Source: Pseudochryseolinea flava (GTDB taxonomy: Bacteria > Bacteroidota > Bacteroidia > Cytophagales > Cyclobacteriaceae). Taken from it: DNA of 64,000 bases. The stretch lies in NCBI RefSeq assembly GCF_003286915.1, contig NZ_QMFY01000006.1, positions 186,001-250,000 on the forward strand, written 5' to 3'. Numbering within the stretch: position 1 is the first letter of the stretch; every line of letters starts with the position of its first letter. The notes below the pieces were generated by a model. The model was not told where the DNA came from. It was given only the letters and a program-made list of their open reading frames with translations, and made no database searches. The position numbers and the translations under genes are program-made. Below, one piece after another: positions 1 to 8,360 of the stretch.

Positions 1-2921
1 ACACGTAATCCAGCGACAGGCTTTCCAAACAAGTCGAACATCTCGACGTTGGTGTTGGATGTAAGTGGTCGATCTGTCTTGATTGTTACCTGATCATCGA
101 AAGGATTGGGATAGGCTGTGAATTCAATTTCTTTCGTTGCTTCTTCGATACCTGTAACGGTTTCTTCTTCTTCGATAACACGATCTCCAGCTGCAAAAAA
201 TACCGGCCATTTGGTTGCGTTGTAGAGTTCAGTTCCTGGATCGTCGGAAGAAATTTTATCACCGTTAAGGGACACGTAGCCGGTCATGTCATCGCCGAGT
301 TCACTGGTGAGTGTGAATGCAACGTGCGAATCTGTTTTGTCAAACGAAGGCCAACCGAGTGCATTGTTTTCGAAGATTACGTCGACATCATTTGACTCAA
401 TGTTCACGCCCAAAACGGCATATTCATCTGTGTTTTCATCGATCATGTCGAATGCAAGGATGTATGGCGAGTTTTTAGAGAACGATGCATTTCCGATGCT
501 CACGCCATCGGGAAGGCTAGCAAATAGTTTTGAAATCTCTCCGGTTCCGAAAGTGTTTGATGCTTTATCCCAAGCATGAATAAATCCTACATCCCAATAT
601 TCGATGTCGATGCCGTCGCTATTCACTATTCGATTGAATGCGTCGTACACGAGGTACTCGCCACTGTAATCCCATTCGATCGCGTCTGCATACAGTGGCC
701 CTCCAGTTTCAACGCCATCGCTATACGTCGGATTGTAGAGCTCAAAGTTCTCCCATTCTTCGGTGTTGAAGTCATAGATATGAATCATTTGATCTGGATC
801 TTCGGTGATCGCCGCGAGCCTGTTGCCGCCTTTCGATACCACCACGTTCGACCAAATGGCGCGATTGTCCAGGATAACTTCTTTTGTAACTTCATTCGGC
901 GATGTGATGATTGCATGGATTTTGTGATCAGTTCCTACAAAAACACCAACGACACCATCGTCGGTAACACTCGGTCTGCTGATGAAAGTAGTTGATGATA
1001 GCGCGATGATATTTTCATCGGACACGCGAATGCGGTACAAACTGTTGGCGTCTTCAGGATCGGTGCTATAGACAAGTAGATACTCAGCGCCAGGATTCGT
1101 TTGAATATCCTCCTCGTAATTGCCACCATCGCCAGCGTCGATTCCCACCGCGTTAAAGGCAGCGACGGCCTGCGTAACTTCGTTTGATCCCGCGCCGAAA
1201 AGATCAGTAGCGGCTTGGATGACTGCGTTTCTAAGATCAACAAATTGTGAAGACTTTGTTAGATATTCAGTGAGCGCTTTATAATACACCTTGCCTGCTT
1301 TTGCTCGTGTGATAGCGGTTGCATAGAGAAAGAAAGCATGATTTGGAATGCCACTGTTGATATGAACACCACCGTTGTCTTGTGCCCCAGTATATTTCTC
1401 ATTCATGTGTTTCGGCTGATATCCATTGTGCGAAAGACTTGACCCGCCGTTATGAGGATCTTCTAACGAACGCAGCGCTCCAGAAGGAAAGACATCGGTC
1501 TTCACAACATCCTCACCAATCGTCCAATCGTTGGGATCCATCAATGCGCCGAATACATCCGCCATCGATTCGTTGATCGCGCCAGACTCGCCTTCGTATT
1601 CTAAGTTTGCCGTGTTCTCGACTACACCGTGTGTCATCTCATGTCCTGCAACGTCCATAGAACCTGCGAGTGGTTTAAAGCCGACTTTCCCATTACCATA
1701 GAACATTGCTTTACCATTCCAAAAAGCATTGTCAAGTCCGCTGCCATCTTCATCAGGTGTATTAATTACCGAGATGATTGTACCGCCCTCACCGTCTATT
1801 CCGGTGCGTGAATGATCTGCTTTGTAGTATTCGAATGCAGCGCCAGCATTGAAATGTGCCGAGACGCTTTTCGTGTTCCATGCATTGGTAGTCGTTGTGA
1901 TGTGTTTCACAGCGGCGTTGTCACCAAAGGTGTTGTTCAAGTCCACCGTAAGTATGCCGCCCACGGGTGAATCGGGCAATGTCGAGGAGCCTGGTTTGTA
2001 CATTGATCGCGATACATCAACCATAAAAAACGTAGAGCCTTTCTGGTAGGAGTGAACGGTGCGGGATACACCATTTAAATCATTGGCCGTTGCTGTCTTT
2101 GGTCCGTCGACAAAACATGTTGTGTTGATGTGGTGAAGTATATTTCCATTTTGTGCATCAACAAAATATTCCCAACGTGCATGAATCGACGGGGAATATT
2201 TAACATGATAAGCGAGTGCCGGTCTGTTCGATCCTGGTACTTCGTAAATACACAGTCCTGTTTCAGGTGTCGCATATTGGACAAGTTGTGCTTCGAGTGA
2301 TGAAAATGTATGCGTGTCTTTGTTGAGATGATGCTTAACGATTGTCTCGGCAGCACGCTTATCGAACGACGGCGTGGTGGAAAGATCATCACGTATTTGA
2401 AGATATTTTCCGTTGAAGCCTTCACCTTGTCCAAAGCGGTTCACGTGTACAATAATTTCAGCGCCATGTACCGGTATACCCCTGTGGAATTGGTTGAGTC
2501 GAATGTGCGACGTATTCTTCTCGTCTACGCGCGTGCGTGCAACCCTGAAGTTGTCTGTTGGATTTTTAAGTTTCGTGAGCGACTGAATTTCAGTGAGGTA
2601 TTCGAAACATGCAACCTGCGGATCTTTCTGTGTCGGCACTTTTGCGTGCGCGAGGTTACGTCTTGTCGTGATGAAGCTTGGTAGTTGAGAGGATGATTGT
2701 CGCGAAAGAATTCGGTGTTGTCCGCCAGTAAATAATGGGCTGAGTGTTCTTTTCTGCTGAAGTACATTCGGAGCCGCACTGTGCTTCGGTTTTTGAATTG
2801 GCGCGTGATAGGAAGCGTTTTGCTTTTTCTTTTTAGCGTCAAATGTGCGTTGGGCATGAAGTGGTAAACATGCCATCATCAACAACACGACGGCGACCAT
2901 GCATGTAGTTTTCTTTTTCAT
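1..2921 (-). CDS. Secreted M4 (thermolysin-family) metalloprotease with T9SS sorting domain, 3' end cut by window edge
   Basis: One uninterrupted leftward frame of about 973 codons runs from the ATG at 2921 off the left edge. It opens with a signal peptide, followed by an FTP/PepSY-type propeptide (to about residue 260). The peptidase has the zinc motif HEMTH (His427, Glu428, His431; 1629-1643), third ligand Glu451 in GAINESMADVFG, and the proton-donor motif HINSG (His520); the spacing follows thermolysin. Residues after about 600 look like a beta-propeller-type region, and a type A T9SS sorting domain begins with YPNPF near residue 936. Known for the family: a zinc endopeptidase made as a proenzyme, here probably secreted for protein digestion. 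It starts 20 bp after the stop of the small secreted gene upstream, so the two are probably cotranscribed. The real C-terminus lies outside the window. Confidence 0.95.
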   Translation of the reverse strand, partial: MKKKTTCMVAVVLLMMACLPLHAQRTFDAKKKKQNASYHAPIQKPKHSAAPNVLQQKRTLSPLFTGGQHRILSRQSSSQLPSFITTRRNLAHAKVPTQKDPQVACFEYLTEIQSLTKLKNPTDNFRVARTRVDEKNTSHIRLNQFHRGIPVHGAEIIVHVNRFGQGEGFNGKYLQIRDDLSTTPSFDKRAAETIVKHHLNKDTHTFSSLEAQLVQYATPETGLCIYEVPGSNRPALAYHVKYSPSIHARWEYFVDAQNGNILHHINTTCFVDGPKTATANDLNGVSRTVHSYQKGSTFFMVDVSRSMYKPGSSTLPDSPVGGILTVDLNNTFGDNAAVKHITTTTNAWNTKSVSAHFNAGAAFEYYKADHSRTGIDGEGGTIISVINTPDEDGSGLDNAFWNGKAMFYGNGKVGFKPLAGSMDVAGHEMTHGVVENTANLEYEGESGAINESMADVFGALMDPNDWTIGEDVVKTDVFPSGALRSLEDPHNGGSSLSHNGYQPKHMNEKYTGAQDNGGVHINSGIPNHAFFLYATAITRAKAGKVYYKALTEYLTKSSQFVDLRNAVIQAATDLFGAGSNEVTQAVAAFNAVGIDAGDGGNYEEDIQTNPGAEYLLVYSTDPEDANSLYRIRVSDENIIALSSTTFISRPSVTDDGVVGVFVGTDHKIHAIITSPNEVTKEVILDNRAIWSNVVVSKGGNRLAAITEDPDQMIHIYDFNTEEWENFELYNPTYSDGVETGGPLYADAIEWDYSGEYLVYDAFNRIVNSDGIDIEYWDVGFIHAWDKASNTFGTGEISKLFASLPDGVSIGNASFSKNSPYILAFDMIDENTDEYAVLGVNIESNDVDVIFENNALGWPSFDKTDSHVAFTLTSELGDDMTGYVSLNGDKISSDDPGTELYNATKWPVFFAAGDRVIEEEETVTGIEEATKEIEFTAYPNPFDDQVTIKTDRPLTSNTNVEMFDLFGKPVAGLR

Positions 2922-2941
2922 ACGAGAGGGTTGAGCTTTTT

Positions 2942-3373
2942 TTATTTTTTGATCGTTTTGTAGCGAAGGCTGCCAACACTGTTCATGATGTCGGCGTAAA
3001 GATTTTTGAGATTCTCCGGTGCAGGAATCTTGTTGTCTCCCCAGGTGAGACGCGTTTGTTCTCCTTTGCTTTCAATTGCAATAAACGTGTACATGTTTCC
3101 AGGGTGATTAAACGATTTTATCGCATCGACCTGCTGGTGAACAGAACGGATGATCTTTTTGGCTTTTGATTTTTTGATCTTTGCACACGCTGTGTATTCA
3201 ATGTCCGTCACACCATTGCCCTTAAAGACTTTTCCTTTAGATGTGATTTTGTATGCCGTAACAGCGCCAGTAAATCCACCGCCGGATCCCACGACAACGG
3301 CGTCATCTTGTGCGTTACAGAAATGTGACGAAAATAGAATAGCAATTGCTAAAATGCAGTTGTAAAATTTCAT
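2942..3373 (-). CDS. Small secreted protein, possible emfourin-like inhibitor of the adjacent M4 protease
   Basis: A 143-residue protein with a clear signal peptide (cleavage near CNAQ, residues 19-22) and a short beta-rich body. It has an N-terminal GSGGGFTG motif and a C-terminal stretch with a Tyr-rich strand, a TWGD turn and a final amphipathic helix. That order, a Gly-Gly-Phe-x-Gly strand, a variable middle, then a strand and a C-terminal helix, resembles emfourin, the protein inhibitor encoded beside M4 proteases such as protealysin. It lies directly upstream of the M4 gene on the same strand with a 20-bp gap. Both genes carry CAACCCTCTC just before their ATG. The fold comparison is from memory, so the inhibitor role is an inference. 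It could equally be an unrelated secreted protein of unknown function. Confidence 0.8.
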   Translation of the reverse strand: MKFYNCILAIAILFSSHFCNAQDDAVVVGSGGGFTGAVTAYKITSKGKVFKGNGVTDIEYTACAKIKKSKAKKIIRSVHQQVDAIKSFNHPGNMYTFIAIESKGEQTRLTWGDNKIPAPENLKNLYADIMNSVGSLRYKTIKK

Positions 3374-3449
3374 AAAACGGAGAGGGTTGTAGCAGGGCTA
3401 AAGGTAATGATTTAGAGAAGAATCATTTGCCCCATAAAGGTGTAGGAGC

Positions 3450-4682
3450 TTACTCTACAAAGTTCAAGTCTTTGCCGAATGTTTCTTCAATATTCCACGC
3501 GGCGAAAATCGCAATGGACATCAGGATGATGCCCGTGATCCACCCTCCGGTGACATAACTTTCCGTTAACGACCTCGTGAATTTGAATAACAAGATGATT
3601 AGCGGCAATGCGCCACGCACCATATTAGGAATACTGATCGCAGCAGAAGCCCTTAAGTTTGTGCCGAATTGTTCTGCGCTCATTGTGATGTACACAACTG
3701 TGAAGCCAGTGCCATAACCCAAGCCTGCGCATATCCAATAGAAATTTTCGGGAGACGAACTTGGCGTTTGAAGGAAATATAAAATTGCAAAACAAATGGT
3801 GATGCCATAAAAGATAAACAACGCCTTCTTTCTACTCTTAAACCATTGGCTCAGTAGTCCTGCGCTCATATCGCCGAATGCGATAGCCATATACTGAAAC
3901 ATAATGGCTTTACCAGGATCAACCCCTTGGATACCCATCTCTTTTGCAAATGCATCCGAGAAGGTGACCAACACACCAATGATAAACCACGCTGGTATAC
4001 CGATCATGACACACTGCAGATATTTAAAGAAACGGTTCTTGTCGTTAAAGAACATCAAGAAGTTGCCGCGTTCAACTTGTTTTGATTTGATTTCGTTGAA
4101 TAAAGTGCTTTCATAAACAGACACGCGAAGTAATAATAAAATCAATCCCAAGCCGCCGCCGATGTAATAGCATAGTCGCCAATCTTGAAAGTAACTGTGT
4201 GTAAAGTAGGCGCTCACAGCACCGAAGATTCCAAACGATGCAATCATCGCAGACGCAAGACCACGCTTTTCTTTTGGCAATAATTCACTTACTAGTGTAA
4301 TACCTGCGCCCAACTCACCCGCGAGCCCGATGCCGGCAATAAATCGAAGTACAATGTATTGTGGAATAGTGGTAACCATTCCATTCAAGATATTGGCAAT
4401 TGAATAAAGCAGAATAGATCCGAAAAGGACTTTCAATCGTCCCTTCTTATCGCCGATGATTCCCCATACAATTCCACCAATAAGTAGACCGACCATTTGA
4501 ACGCTGATGATCGTTTCACCTTGTGTTACGATTTCTTCTGGTGAGAGCCCGAGCGCATGCAAACTATCCTTTCTAACAATGCCGAAGAGCAGCAGATCAT
4601 AGACATCGACAAAAAATCCGAGGGCGCTGACAACAACAGCAAGTTGGAAGAGGCTTTCTGATTTTCGAGAGGACGTATTCAT
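3450..4682 (-). CDS. Major facilitator superfamily transporter
   Basis: 410 residues with about 12 hydrophobic segments in two halves. The loop after TM2 carries the MFS signature as GDKKGRLKVL (about residues 76-85), and an acidic plus glycine-rich TM4/TM5 region (IAGIGLAGELGAG) resembles the metabolite:H+ symporter and sugar-porter branches. It is a predicted inner-membrane secondary transporter. The substrate cannot be read from the sequence. Its start is ATG at 4682. It follows the protease gene pair on the same strand with a gap of about 75 bp to the gene downstream; whether it shares their transcript is unclear. Confidence 0.9.
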   Translation of the reverse strand: MNTSSRKSESLFQLAVVVSALGFFVDVYDLLLFGIVRKDSLHALGLSPEEIVTQGETIISVQMVGLLIGGIVWGIIGDKKGRLKVLFGSILLYSIANILNGMVTTIPQYIVLRFIAGIGLAGELGAGITLVSELLPKEKRGLASAMIASFGIFGAVSAYFTHSYFQDWRLCYYIGGGLGLILLLLRVSVYESTLFNEIKSKQVERGNFLMFFNDKNRFFKYLQCVMIGIPAWFIIGVLVTFSDAFAKEMGIQGVDPGKAIMFQYMAIAFGDMSAGLLSQWFKSRKKALFIFYGITICFAILYFLQTPSSSPENFYWICAGLGYGTGFTVVYITMSAEQFGTNLRASAAISIPNMVRGALPLIILLFKFTRSLTESYVTGGWITGIILMSIAIFAAWNIEETFGKDLNFVE

Positions 4683-4818
4683 AAACTTAAAAGGTCGGAC
4701 CTTTGGGATCCAACCTTCTAAGATAAAAAAGCTTTAGAGATTTTACACTCGCAAATACCGGAGAGGGCAGAGGAGGTTTTTAAAAATGCTATGTTGAAAG
4801 CGAATAATTGCGCGATTT

Positions 4819-5088
4819 TTAGTCCTTACGCAATATGTAAAAACCAATGACGATAACAAATAAAGAAATCAACGATGCCGACATACAGTAGCGGAATGCT
4901 TCCATGTCGAGAGAACCGTTCAATAGGTACTGCAAAAGATGGAATGCAGAGATGGCTACGAATGGTAACCCAGCAAGGAATGCAACCACAATGATTCCCA
5001 TGACGATCTTCTTGAAAATTCTTCCTTCACTTAGAAAGTATGTGGCGATGAAGAAAGAGAATGCTCCGAGTGCTGATACGATTTCCAT
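4819..5088 (-). CDS. Small three-helix membrane protein, unknown function
   Basis: 89 residues, almost entirely three hydrophobic segments (about residues 5-22, 28-52 and 65-86) with a short positively charged loop (RIFKK) after the first. The start is ATG at 5088. I do not recognise a family. It sits alone between the MFS gene and a small lipoprotein on the same strand. Codon use and the long hydrophobic stretches support a real gene over a chance frame. Confidence 0.65.
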   Translation of the reverse strand: MEIVSALGAFSFFIATYFLSEGRIFKKIVMGIIVVAFLAGLPFVAISAFHLLQYLLNGSLDMEAFRYCMSASLISLFVIVIGFYILRKD

Positions 5089-5295
5089 AAGGGTTAGTAT
5101 TTACAATAAAGATAACGCCTTTATGCTTGTAATACTTCTGTCCTTTAGCTCGTTTATTTACACAACCGTTTTCGATTGATCAAAACAGTCGATATTATGC
5201 GAAGTTTTTTTTTACTCGAAAAGGAGCAAACGTTTCCGGAAATTCTGTGGATGAGAAATTCGAATGCTTGTTTTGTTTTGATGCAGCTCGAATAC

Positions 5296-5490
5296 CTACG
5301 GATTGGCGGCACCTATAACACTTCTCGCGTCATCGATGCGATCGGCAAGTGAACGGAGTCCTTTGATCGCGTTCTCGATGTCTTGTTTGTCGCTTAAGAT
5401 TGCCTTGGTCGAAAGGTTCGTTGAATACTCGTTACAAGCTTGAAAGAAACATGTGCAGACGAGCGCGAGAAGCAGTAAAAGATTCTTCAT
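5296..5490 (-). CDS. Small putative lipoprotein, unknown function
   Basis: 64 residues when started at the ATG at 5490. This start puts a lipoprotein signal (hydrophobic core, then FQAC) at the very N-terminus, which an upstream in-frame ATG at 5547 would not. The mature part is about 45 residues, mostly a charged helix (DKQDIENAIKGLRSLADRIDDARSV). No family is recognised. Small helical lipoproteins of this kind are common in Bacteroidota envelopes, but nothing here indicates a role. Confidence 0.6.
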   Translation of the reverse strand: MKNLLLLLALVCTCFFQACNEYSTNLSTKAILSDKQDIENAIKGLRSLADRIDDARSVIGAANP

Positions 5491-5679
5491 GAGAGATGGA
5501 TTTGCTTGAACATCGGTAGATTTTGCGAAATACCAATGATACATCATTCAACGTTGGGGTTTAACAGTAATCGTCCGACAAGTTAATTCAAATCATAATC
5601 CTCACGCCGTTTCGTGTAAATTTTTAGATGATGGTGCGGTGAGGTTTCCATCTGGAATCATTTTTTAGGTGTTTTCAAC

Positions 5680-5871
5680 ATGGCTAAAACAACGCGTAAA
5701 CGTGCAACAAAGAAACCGACACGCAAGAATAAGTTGGGTGTGGCAAATTCATTGGTCAATAACATCAATGCCAAAAAACGAAAGGGGAAATCGCGGCCGA
5801 AAAGTAAGTCGACCGTGAGTAAGAAAGCGTATCGTGACATGCAGAATAATTGGGGAAAAGCAAAGGCGTAA
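5680..5871 (+). CDS. Very basic 63-residue protein, unknown function
   Basis: A short protein with Lys/Arg in over a third of positions. It starts with a Lys/Arg/Thr-rich stretch (KRATKKPTRKNK), then a hydrophobic patch (LGVANSLVNNINAKK), then a Ser/Lys segment ending in SKKAYRDMQNNW. The composition suggests nucleic-acid binding, for example a chromosomal or ribosome-associated protein, but no defined domain is recognised. It lies 28 bp upstream of the BNR-repeat gene on the same strand and could share its transcript. Confidence 0.7.
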   Translation: MAKTTRKRATKKPTRKNKLGVANSLVNNINAKKRKGKSRPKSKSTVSKKAYRDMQNNWGKAKA

Positions 5872-5899
5872 TTATCTTGTGACTTTAACGCATTAACCT

Positions 5900-6937
5900 A
5901 TGAAGCTATTTACCCTTGCTTTTCTGCTGAGCACATGTACGCTTTTTGCGCAACAGAACGCTTACCATTGGATTGACATCTCTACGGATACAAAAGCTTC
6001 TTTTCGTGGATTATCTGTTGTGAATGATAAAGTTGCATGGCTTGGAGGATCGAAGGGAACGATCGGTTCGACTGTTGACGGTGGCAAAACGTGGAATTTC
6101 AAAGTGCTTGAAGGTTATGAAGCGCTTGACTTTCGCTCTGTTTATGCCTTTGACGAGAAGAACGTTATTGTCGCAAATGCGGGGACACCTGCGTACATTC
6201 TACGAACATCAGATGGCGGTCAATCTTGGCGACGTGTCTATGAGAACACGGATAAAGATGCCTTCATTGACGGTATCGATTTTTGGGATTCGAAAAGTGG
6301 TGTAGTGTACGGCGATCCGATCGCGTCTAAAATGTTATTGTTAAAGACCAGCGATGGTGGCGAATCTTGGACGATGGTGGCTGATGAAAAACGTCCAGTC
6401 ATGAAAGAAGGGGAAGCGTCTTTTGCGGCGAGTGGCACAGGTGTTCGATGCTTGAAAAATAATCAGATCATCATTTTAACCGGAGGCCAAACCTCGCGAC
6501 TTTGGGCTTCCAAAGATGGTGGCGAGAACTGGACCCCCACAGACTTGCCGATTATTCAAGGCGGTAAAATGACCGGTGGCTACTCCGTTGCGTTTTTTGA
6601 TTTGAAGAAAGGAATCATTGTTGGTGGTAATTGGGATGATCACCTGCTTACCACTGATCATATTGTGATGACCAATGATGGCGGAAAAACTTGGACGAAA
6701 CCAACGACGCCAACGCGTGGCCTTCGCGAGTGTGTTGAATATCTTGATGCTAAAACCGTTGTCGCGGTGGGACAAAAAGGTGCCGACATTTCCTACGATG
6801 GTGGTGCAACGTGGACGATGCTATCAGACCTCACCGGATTTGATGTAGCACGAAAAGCGCGTAAAGGCAATCTCATTGTCGTGGCGGGTGGACAAGGAAA
6901 GGTGGCGCTACTACAAAAATCAAGTGTTAAAAAATAA
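5900..6937 (+). CDS. Secreted BNR/Asp-box repeat protein (YCF48/sialidase-like beta-propeller)
   Basis: 345 residues with a signal peptide (cleavage after LFAQ). At least five Asp-box motifs are visible, of the form S-x-DGG-x-(S/T)W: VDGGKTW, SDGGQSW, SDGGESW, KDGGENW, NDGGKTW and YDGGATW. They are spaced as blades of a beta-propeller. The family includes YCF48-like, Hcf136-like and sialidase-like folds, and in Bacteroidota is often annotated as an oxidoreductase or glycosyl hydrolase without biochemical support. The protein is probably exported to the periplasm or surface, but lacks a visible T9SS domain. Its stop is 10 bp from the convergent Rrf2 gene. Confidence 0.88.
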   Translation: MKLFTLAFLLSTCTLFAQQNAYHWIDISTDTKASFRGLSVVNDKVAWLGGSKGTIGSTVDGGKTWNFKVLEGYEALDFRSVYAFDEKNVIVANAGTPAYILRTSDGGQSWRRVYENTDKDAFIDGIDFWDSKSGVVYGDPIASKMLLLKTSDGGESWTMVADEKRPVMKEGEASFAASGTGVRCLKNNQIIILTGGQTSRLWASKDGGENWTPTDLPIIQGGKMTGGYSVAFFDLKKGIIVGGNWDDHLLTTDHIVMTNDGGKTWTKPTTPTRGLRECVEYLDAKTVVAVGQKGADISYDGGATWTMLSDLTGFDVARKARKGNLIVVAGGQGKVALLQKSSVKK

Positions 6938-6947
6938 AACGAATATG

Positions 6948-7385
6948 TCACTTGCCTTTCGGGGCGGGTGACATTTTTTTAGCCATGTCGGCGATGGTGT
7001 TCGAGGTAAGAATTTTGAGTGTTTCATCTCTCACCATTCCAAAAATCCGATTCATTGAGCAGGTCTTCTCGTCCTCACAAAGGCCACAAGTGCTATAATA
7101 ATTCAGCGACACGCAGGGTAGCATGGCAACCGCTCCATCGATCAAACGAACGACATCGATGATCTGGATTTGATTGGCTTTCTTCAATAAATAGTATCCA
7201 CCGCTTTTCCCTTTTCGACTCGCCAACATGCCGGCGTTGCGAAGGTCCAGGAGGATAGTCTCTAAGAATTTCTTTGGGATATTTCGCGCTACAGCGATCT
7301 CATTGATTGTCGTCGATTCACCCTCTTCCAAACGGGCCAGGTGAATGAGAGCATGCAGTGCGTATTGACATTTCTTAGAAAGCAT
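6948..7385 (-). CDS. Rrf2-family transcriptional regulator with four clustered cysteines
   Basis: 145 residues. The N-terminal winged helix has the Rrf2 landmarks: MLSKKCQYALHAL at the start, the recognition region IPKKFLETIL (about 36-46) and the wing SRKGKSGGYYL. The C-terminal part carries Cys91, Cys100, Cys103 and Cys109. This differs from the three-cysteine IscR pattern but could hold a [2Fe-2S] cluster or act as a thiol switch. It is divergent from the YceI and YeiH genes. Other Rrf2 proteins regulate sulfur metabolism (CymR) or respond to nitric oxide (NsrR), so control of its divergent neighbours is a reasonable guess. Confidence 0.93.
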   Translation of the reverse strand: MLSKKCQYALHALIHLARLEEGESTTINEIAVARNIPKKFLETILLDLRNAGMLASRKGKSGGYYLLKKANQIQIIDVVRLIDGAVAMLPCVSLNYYSTCGLCEDEKTCSMNRIFGMVRDETLKILTSNTIADMAKKMSPAPKGK

Positions 7386-7672
7386 AAATCACTCCTTAGT
7401 TAATGAGATCCAGTAAACCCAAACATACCTAATTTCAGCAATTCCTAAAAACGATAGGGGCGTTGCATATATAAGGACTAGCACCTCATTTTGGTTCAAA
7501 GATCTAATCGTTGAGCACGGTTTTACATTTTTATGGTTTCTTACTACTTTTGACCAGCTGCAAGCGAATTATTCGCATTGAGGTCACTTCTACCACGCAC
7601 ACCGCTCACTGGTGTAATTTCTGGGATGCATTTTGCTACCAGTGCCTACTTTAGAATTATTAAACTAATCTT
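7386..7672. promoter_or_regulatory. Divergent Rrf2/YceI intergenic region with two inverted repeats
   Basis: This 287-bp divergent region holds two symmetric elements: CCTA-N7-TAGG at 7444-7458 and the perfect palindrome GCGAATTATTCGC at 7564-7576. Either may be an operator. The CCTA/TAGG arms are reminiscent of Rrf2-type sites, which would fit autoregulation by the adjacent regulator. The assignment is by inspection only. Confidence 0.4.
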
Positions 7673-8281
7673 ATGAACACAAAAACTGTATTCAAATCTT
7701 TTGCAATTCTCTTGGGCTTGGCCGGGCTCTTCGCCTTTACACCCAAACCGACCAAATTTCAGGTCGATACAAAGAGCAGCACGCTACTCTGGACGGCCAG
7801 AAAAGTAACGGGCTCGCACAATGGTGCCGTACCAATTGCTGCTGGTGAACTTGTAATTGACGGAAAGAACATCACGCAAGGGAATTTTGAAATCGATCTA
7901 AGTGGATTGACTGTTGCAGATATCACAAACCCCGAGTCTAATGCTAGATTGGTGGGCCATTTGAAAGGCGAAGACTTCTTCTCAACAGAAAAGTTTCCGA
8001 AGGCCAACTTTGTGCTTACGAGTGCTGCTTTAAAATCAGGTCAAGAGTACCTTGTCAAGGGCAAGCTCACCATCAAAGGCATTACAAACGACATTGAGTT
8101 TCCCGCCACCATCGTGAAAGAAGCGAAGAAGGTTACCGCCACGGCAAAGATCACCATCGACAGAACGAAATACGATATTCGTTACCGCTCTAAGAACTTT
8201 TTTGAAAACCTTGGCGATAAAGCCATCGAAGACAATTTCGACTTAGATCTTAAACTCGTCGCAGTCGCTGGCGGTATCTAA
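7673..8281 (+). CDS. YceI-family periplasmic lipid-binding-type protein
   Basis: 202 residues with an N-terminal signal or anchor (LLGLAGLFAFT) and the full YceI lipocalin-like domain: FQVDTKSSTLLWTARKV, the GHLKGEDFFSTEKFP motif (about 96-110), GKLTIKGITNDIEFP and a final DLDLKLVA strand. The family folds into a barrel that binds polyprenoid-like lipids; the physiological role is not established. A strong hairpin terminator follows (8308-8346), so it is at least partly separate from the exporter gene downstream. Confidence 0.93.
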   Translation: MNTKTVFKSFAILLGLAGLFAFTPKPTKFQVDTKSSTLLWTARKVTGSHNGAVPIAAGELVIDGKNITQGNFEIDLSGLTVADITNPESNARLVGHLKGEDFFSTEKFPKANFVLTSAALKSGQEYLVKGKLTIKGITNDIEFPATIVKEAKKVTATAKITIDRTKYDIRYRSKNFFENLGDKAIEDNFDLDLKLVAVAGGI

Positions 8282-8307
8282 TTCAAATAATATTAATCGC
8301 TTATTCA

Positions 8308-8346
8308 TCAGGATGCTGATACACGTTGGCATCCTGACGTTTTTAT
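8308..8346 (+). terminator. Rho-independent terminator after the YceI gene
   Basis: A nine-base stem, TCAGGATGC (8308-8316) with GCATCCTGA (8329-8337), is followed by CG and a T-run. It lies between the YceI stop and the YeiH start. Confidence 0.85.
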
Positions 8347-8360
8347 TATCTTAATTCTCT

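Noticed and set aside
286-2684. Several rightward open frames of 60-140 codons
   Set aside because: All lie antisense to the continuous leftward M4 protease frame, which carries every catalytic motif. They are shadow frames.
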